Positions 59,001-64,000 of a DNA stretch of 64,000 nt are shown here, piece after piece. Made by a program: the position numbers and the translations under genes. Each line of letters starts with the position of its first letter. The first letter of the stretch is position 1. The DNA is from Trifolium pratense (lineage: Eukaryota > Streptophyta > Magnoliopsida > Fabales > Fabaceae), in contig NC_060060.1 in assembly GCF_020283565.1 (NCBI RefSeq), forward strand, positions 40,424,001-40,488,000, given 5' to 3'. The notes below the pieces were generated by a model. It saw only the letters and a program-made list of their open reading frames with translations. It was not told where the DNA came from and ran no database searches.

Positions 59001-59290
59001 ATCTGACCATAAATTTGATGACATAATTTTACATTACAAGTCTTTCATATTTATTTCTGGTTGTGACAATTCAAATTTCTTGCTGCAGATGTAAAAATAT
59101 TCACTGTCATTAAGAAGAAAAAAAATACAAATGTATGAATAGGAGGTTCATACAATTAATATTTAACATGAACAAGCATTGGTGACTTGACAAAAAATAA
59201 TCAAAAATCTTCAAAAGTTGTAGGGCAAAGAACCTCCATAGAAAGGCCAAAATAGGGGGGATGGTAGGGGTTCATAATACTACACAATAC
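56041..59290. other. Intergenic DNA, no gene recognised
   Basis: About 3.2 kb, AT-rich. ORFs near 57466 and 57918 have no recognised domain. The second lies in a stretch with repeated 'tgcaac' words (57966-58070), probably repeat-derived. Nothing further supported. Confidence 0.4.
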
Positions 59291-59298
59291 AGTATGTA

Positions 59299-59447
59299 AG
59301 TGCATGTTTGGAAATCATGGCGATTTTGAAGAAATCACAGTGCTGTGGTGCTTTTGTTGAAGCTTTAATGTGTAGTTTTTTAAACTAAAAATCATGATAA
59401 TACACGGTGATTCTGCCAAATTCACTGTTAATCCAAACATGTACCGA
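59299..59447. mobile_element. TIR MITE just downstream of the zinc-finger gene
   Basis: The left end 'gtgcatgtttggaaatca' and the right end 'ttaatccaaacatgtac' are inverted copies; inner 'cggtgattctgcc' and 'catggcgattttg' are also related. About 149 bp, ending about 25 bp past the stop codon of the minus-strand gene, so it may lie in its 3' UTR. Confidence 0.6.
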
Positions 59448-59472
59448 GAGAGACTCTAATCCTTTTTTGGGT

Positions 59473-61239
59473 TCATGGTTTGCAAATTACCACAAAACAA
59501 GGAAGAAGAGCTCTAGGATTAAGCAAATAAAGCTCCTCAATATTTGAATACAGACCTACTTTTCCAGCCAATGAATCAAATCCAGTTTGTGCTGCCATTT
59601 CTTGAATGTTCTCAAGTGGCCTATGAACCCTACCAGCAATTACTCTGCATACTATCAATGCTTTTCTTAATGATGGTTCATTATCTAAAATCTCTATAGA
59701 TTCAAAAGCTCTTCCACTTGTAGATGTTGTGAAAACACCTATGCCACCTTTCAACTCCTTCTTAGCAGAAAAACCACTCCTAATAATTCTACAAACACAA
59801 CATTTTTCTGATAGGCATAGGCTTGAAGAACCATTGAGACCAAGAGAACAAGAAACAGTGGTTCCATAGAACCTTAAAAGTTCATTCCCATCAGCAAGAC
59901 ACCTAGGATGCTTCTTCTGGAGTTTGCTTGCTTTGATTTTCACCATTTCCCTGTATTCTTCAAATCTAGCTAAAGTTTTTTGCATGTTGTGTACCTTCAA
60001 AACTCTTTCAATTCTACCACAGTTGTTTTCTGACTTTAACCAACTTGTCCTGCATATTATCTCCACTATTTTCCTTGATGAATCTCCTTCCACAAGTTCA
60101 GTAACTGCACAAGGGTAACACAGAAATTTGCTCTTAAAATTCAAAATTTATGAAACTTAAAATATGTCAAAAGCTTGAAGCCACTAAACACTCAATTGAC
60201 TAATAAGCACAAGTTCAGATTGAATCATTCGAGAGAATCCGAGTACGAAATAATCTTCAATCAATTTTGAATTTTGATTACTATCACCAACTCAGGATAA
60301 AGTAGAGATAAATAGACACTTTTATTTATCCTATATTTTGAAGATAAAATTAATATCTTTTGGAGAATACTAACAATTCTAAATTAAAAATGTATCAGCT
60401 TTGCTATCACAAATTCAAAAAGTGTGTTGATTTTATAAGATTTGTCACATCTTACCATAAAAAATCTTATGCATATATCTTATAAAGACTGAGGCCAAAA
60501 AGTTTGTGGTCAGAAAAATGTTTGGATAACCCAATGCCAAGAAGAATTAAATAAAAAAAAAGTACCATTACTTACCAGCATGTTTGGAGAGATGGTGAGC
60601 TTCAGCAGCTTCCCATTTGTTAAAGTGTTCACCACATTTGTGACAAGTAACAGTTGAAGAACCATTAGAATCTGTCTCAAGGGACATCCTATTACTTGAA
60701 TGAACACCAGCAGCAGTAGCACCATGAAAACCAGACCCTTCTGACAAAAGAAAAGGAGATTTCCTTGGAGGAGTTGAAGAAGTCCTAAAAGAAGGGTTAA
60801 AGTAATGCATTGTAGGGTGTCCTCCAGGACCAGGTGTACCAGGTCTTAAAGTACCAACAAAAGTTGAAGAACCACCACCACCACTACTACTACTACTACC
60901 ACCACTAGCATTGTTTCCAATACCTTCTTGAAATCCAGTGATTTTTAACTCACACCTTGAGTTACTCAAAATAACTTCATGAGTTATTGGGTTTAGAAAC
61001 TCACTGCTACCTATAGATCTTGGACTACAACTTGGTGGCTTTTCAATATGTCTTTTGCTTCCATGAATAACATCTTTTAGATTTGCTATTGACCTTGAAC
61101 AACCTGATCTACCTCCTCCTCCTCCTCCTCTTTTTGTTAAGATTGTACTCAAATGTTTCCTTGTTTGTGGATCATGTACATCTGATGGTTCTGATTTGCA
61201 ATGTAGTGACTTCTTCAAAGAAAACCACACTGTTGGCAT
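59473..61239 (-). CDS. C2H2 zinc-finger protein with PARP-like C-terminal domain
   Basis: Two exons on the minus strand, 61239-60576 and 60104-59473 (CATGCTG|GTAAG and GTGCAG|TTACTG). The product is about 431 residues. The N-terminal half is low-complexity with poly-Gly and poly-Ser ('GGGGGG', 'GGSSSSSGGGG'). A single C2H2 finger has C199, C202, H215 and H220, with the intron directly after it. The C-terminal half ('LRFYGTTVSC', then 'CCVCRIIRSGF', 'GGIGVFTTSTSGRAFESIE') follows the outline of the PARP catalytic fold, with FYGT where active enzymes have HGT. The ADP-ribosylating His is therefore absent and activity is unlikely. Family knowledge: plant C2H2 proteins of the At4g27240/At1g75710 type, role unknown. 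The start at 61239 gives the family 'MPTVWFSLKKSLHCK' opening. Confidence 0.93.
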
Positions 61240-61797
61240 ATTTTTGGTTTTCTTTCTTCTTTGTTAGAATATATTATATTAGATTACAAAAGGGTCCATT
61301 TTTCTCTTTGCAAAATCTTCTTTATCCTAAGCTGAGAGAGAAAATGAAAACAGAAACAAACAGATAAAGATAACAACTTTAGTTGATTTCTGATTATAGA
61401 AAACAACCCTTTTTTGTTATATGAAATTTTCTTCCACTTTCCATGCATCAAAAGGGTTATCTCTAAAAACACAGAATGAGATGAGTTGTGTAATATCCGT
61501 AGGTAAGAAGAACAAGCAAATGAGACAAAAGGGTGTGAGATGTATAGTTAAAAACACGGGTGTGTGTTTACTGATTTGAAAGAAAAAAAATAAATAAATA
61601 AGAATCTTTGGCTCTTTATATTTGGACAAAACATCTACTGAAACACTGTTGTAAAACTTAAATGTGAGTTACTAATTTCTGAACATGTATTGTTTTTCTT
61701 TTTCAAACTTTTTCATTACATTGTACTAGTACTCTGTCTTTTTATTGGTTGGTAAGGTTGTTTAATATAGAATTAGTGTATGTTTTAGGAAACTAAT
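61240..61797. promoter_or_regulatory. Upstream region of the zinc-finger gene
   Basis: Contains the 5' UTR and promoter of the minus-strand zinc-finger gene. No named elements. The small ORFs here are chance. Confidence 0.4.
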
Positions 61798-62107
61798 TAT
61801 AGTGTGTTTGGTTCTGCGGCGGAGAGAATTGATTTTGGCAGAATTGATTCTGTAAAATTGATTCTGGCCAAAATTGATTTTAAGCTGAAGTGGTTTATGT
61901 TTGGATATATTCATGAAAAAATGAGTTGAACAAAAAATTTGAGTGTAAAAATCAATTCTAGAATCAGAAGCTACGATTTCTAGCTTCAAGTAGAATCAAT
62001 TCTGGAGGCAGAATCAATTCTACTTTTGAGAAACCAAACAAGTCAGAATCAATTCTACACGTCCAGAATCAATTCTGGATGCTCCAGAATTGAAACCAAA
62101 CATACAC
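61798..62107. mobile_element. TIR MITE with 'agaatcaattct' repeats
   Basis: Starts 'tagtgtgtttggttctgcg' and ends 'gaaaccaaacatacactta'. Both arms hold many 'agaattgattct/agaatcaattct' units, so the element can fold on itself. About 310 bp, non-coding. Confidence 0.75.
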
Positions 62108-62554
62108 TTACTCTTTTTGTCGTAAGTTACTTTGGTCAAATTACACGATTTAAGAATTGTAGTTAATGTTGTATAAAAAAAAAATTATTAGTTAGTTTAC
62201 AAAATTATCTTTCATTAATAGTATACAAAAGATAAACTGATGAACCGAAAGAAGAGATAATAATAAATAACTAGTTTAAAGACCCTTGCATTCGCACGGG
62301 TCCATTGATTTTTATTTGATATCTAAGTTTGTCAATATGTTAAGGTAGAAAATTTATTTAGAATTAAATATTTAAAAATTTATTATATAATATTGTTAAA
62401 ATATAAGTGAAATTATTGTGTTTTTTCTTGTAAATTTATTTATTCAATTTTTTATGTTTCAGTGATAAATAATTGTTCCGTGTATATTTTTAATAAAAAA
62501 TTATAAGTTTTATTAAGAATATTTAGGATAATTTAGTAAGTTTGATACTATTTA
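62108..62554. other. AT-rich DNA with a dispersed-repeat end
   Basis: 'acccttgcattcgcacgggt' near 62282 has the look of a repeat terminus seen in legumes. No gene. Confidence 0.35.
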
Positions 62555-62880
62555 TGTTGATAGTAAACACATGCTGATTGTCAGAACACGCTCTCTCATG
62601 TTTGATCACTTTACTTGAAGCAGCTTTGAGAACCGTCTGTCCTACAATAAAATCTCCAGTCGTCAATCCCACAAGTGGAGAAACTCCAGTCAAGTCCACA
62701 CATGCATGTTTCCCTCCTACCCAACCGTACACCAGAACATCGGCTGACCTCAATGTAGATCTCCCCTCCATTTGGTCAGTCAATAAATTCACAAGCGTCT
62801 CTTTCTTCACATATACTCCTGCGCACTTGAAAACATCAAAAAGAACATCTCGAACAATGTCATGTCTGTATTTATAGCCT
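62555..62880 (-). pseudogene. Fragment of a repetitive plant protein family (retroelement-associated)
   Basis: An open minus-strand stretch reads 'RHDIVRDVLFDVFKCAGVYV', 'LTDQMEGRSTLR', 'VLVYGWVGGKHACVDLTGV' and 'SPLVGLTTGDF'. I recognise this text as a multi-copy legume family, often labelled auxilin-like or reverse-transcriptase-associated in databases, but the true function is unclear. It starts and stops without gene context and its 3' part runs into AT-rich DNA near 62560, so it is a fragment. Confidence 0.55.
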
Positions 62881-64000
62881 TAAAGCTCTCGACAATGAAA
62901 ATGTATTGTTTTCCTCTTTCAACTTTTTACTCTGTCTATCTCAATTTATAAACAACAAAAGACTCTTTTTTTTTCCTCCAAATTATAAGTAAAAAAATAA
63001 TTTTTATCTATTATGTTGGTTCAAAAATTTATCTTTTTCAAGATGTTTTTTACTTATTACTGTGAAATTAAATATAAATTGCATTTAATTTGTCGTCTTT
63101 CTTTTTTCATAGCCAGTGATCAATAAAAATTGTTTTTATATCTTCCCATAAAATTTATTCCAATAAAAAGTTATGCTCCAAATTACATTTGTATTTTTTT
63201 TTAAGTTTAAAATTGGGTTAGTTTCCGTTATATATATAAAATAATTACACATGAGTGAAAGATAAACGACAATAAATGAATTGGTTATTCATACCAAGAT
63301 TATCTTATACCTTAGGAACATCTACTCCCTTCGTCCTAAAATAAAATGACCTACTTGGTCATTTCATACATATTAAAAAATTTATAAAAAGTAAAGAAGA
63401 CATATGCTATCAAGTATCCCAAATACATGATCATAAAAATTTAAAGGGTCATGCTAAATAGTATCATCGGAGCACTTGTTAAGCATACCAAAAAATGAAA
63501 TAAAAATAAAATTAATATTGAAATGACAATTTTTTATACTTTTGAGGTATTTGAATACACGTGTTTCAAGACAAAACTTTTATTTTGATATGCTTAATCA
63601 GTGTTCGGGGCACTATTTAACATTTTCCAAATTTAAATTATAACTTTTCTAAAATAAAATCTTTTATTTTCATTTTTTATTTCTTAACAAGTGCTCCAAG
63701 AGCAAGACCCAAAAAAAAATAGTATTTCTACTAAAATAATCTTACTAAATAGTATTTGTGTATTTTTTACTTAGTATTTGTGTATGTATAATCAGAAGAT
63801 GTTGCATTAATAAAAATATTGATGTAAGCGTAGTATAGCCTTAATTAAAGGGTAGAATTGAAAAATAATACTCACTCTGTACCACAATATATGTCGTTTT
63901 ATTTTTATATTATCAATGAAGCATTTAATGTTATCTTTCAGTTATTCAATTTTTTTTTCATACCATAAATAAAAGACAATTTTGTAAATTAACTCATAAT
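62881..64000. other. Terminal AT-rich DNA with Stowaway half-ends
   Basis: No gene. 'ctcccttcgtcctaaaataa' at about 63327 and 'actcactctgtaccacaata' at about 63871 resemble Stowaway termini. An inverted pair including 'cacttgttaagca' (63472) and 'cttaacaagtgctcc' (63683) suggests another small TIR element between about 63440 and 63710. Confidence 0.35.

Overview
The window looks like nuclear DNA of a legume, probably Medicago truncatula or a close relative. It is AT-rich, its genes have GT-AG introns with plant-type coding sequence, and it is crowded with small TIR elements and tRNA-like SINEs. The species guess is inference. There are no bacterial operons, CRISPR arrays, rRNAs or convincing functional tRNA genes.

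Eight protein-coding genes can be supported exon by exon, each with intron phases that keep the frame open: a cyclic DOF factor (CDF) on the minus strand (2887-5396); a MYB-CC (GARP) factor on the plus strand (22298-23833); a conserved plant protein of unknown function with a C-terminal membrane anchor (plus, 30119-31507); a small organellar RRM protein of the ORRM type (plus, 35990-39002); a short plant protein of unknown function (plus, 41414-43902); an organic cation/carnitine transporter (minus, 44275-49145); an anthocyanidin-reductase-like short-chain dehydrogenase/reductase (plus, 50574-54845); and a C2H2 zinc-finger protein with a PARP-like C-terminal half (minus, 59473-61239). A single-exon secreted protein at 13603-14127 is probably a divergent S1/self-incompatibility-type peptide. 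The genes do unrelated jobs and form no pathway cluster. The reductase/zinc-finger pair appears to preserve an ancient neighbourhood also found in Arabidopsis (from memory).

Region by region: 1-2.9 kb holds a SINE split by a TIR element. 2.9-5.4 kb is the CDF gene. 6.6-12.4 kb is a repeat graveyard with a decayed Ty3/gypsy pol, CACTA-like termini and an isolated CDC48-like AAA ATPase exon. 13.6-14.1 kb is the secreted-protein gene. 17.7-18.6 kb and 25.0-28.5 kb contain two related, decayed fragments of the same unknown gene. 22.3-23.8 kb is MYB-CC. 30.1-31.5 kb is the anchored unknown. 32.7-35.7 kb is stacked TIR elements. 36-39 kb is ORRM with TE-laden introns. 41.4-43.9 kb is a small gene whose intron carries a long degenerate inverted array. 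44.3-49.1 kb is the transporter, whose single intron contains two antisense LINE remnants and a 398-bp near-perfect foldback. 50.6-54.8 kb is the reductase, 59.5-61.2 kb the zinc-finger gene, and 62-64 kb repeats.

I found no clearly new biological system. The most unusual objects are the inverted array in the 42-kb intron, the foldback plus LINE inside the transporter intron, the CACTA-flanked AAA-ATPase exon and the paired copies of the unknown gene.
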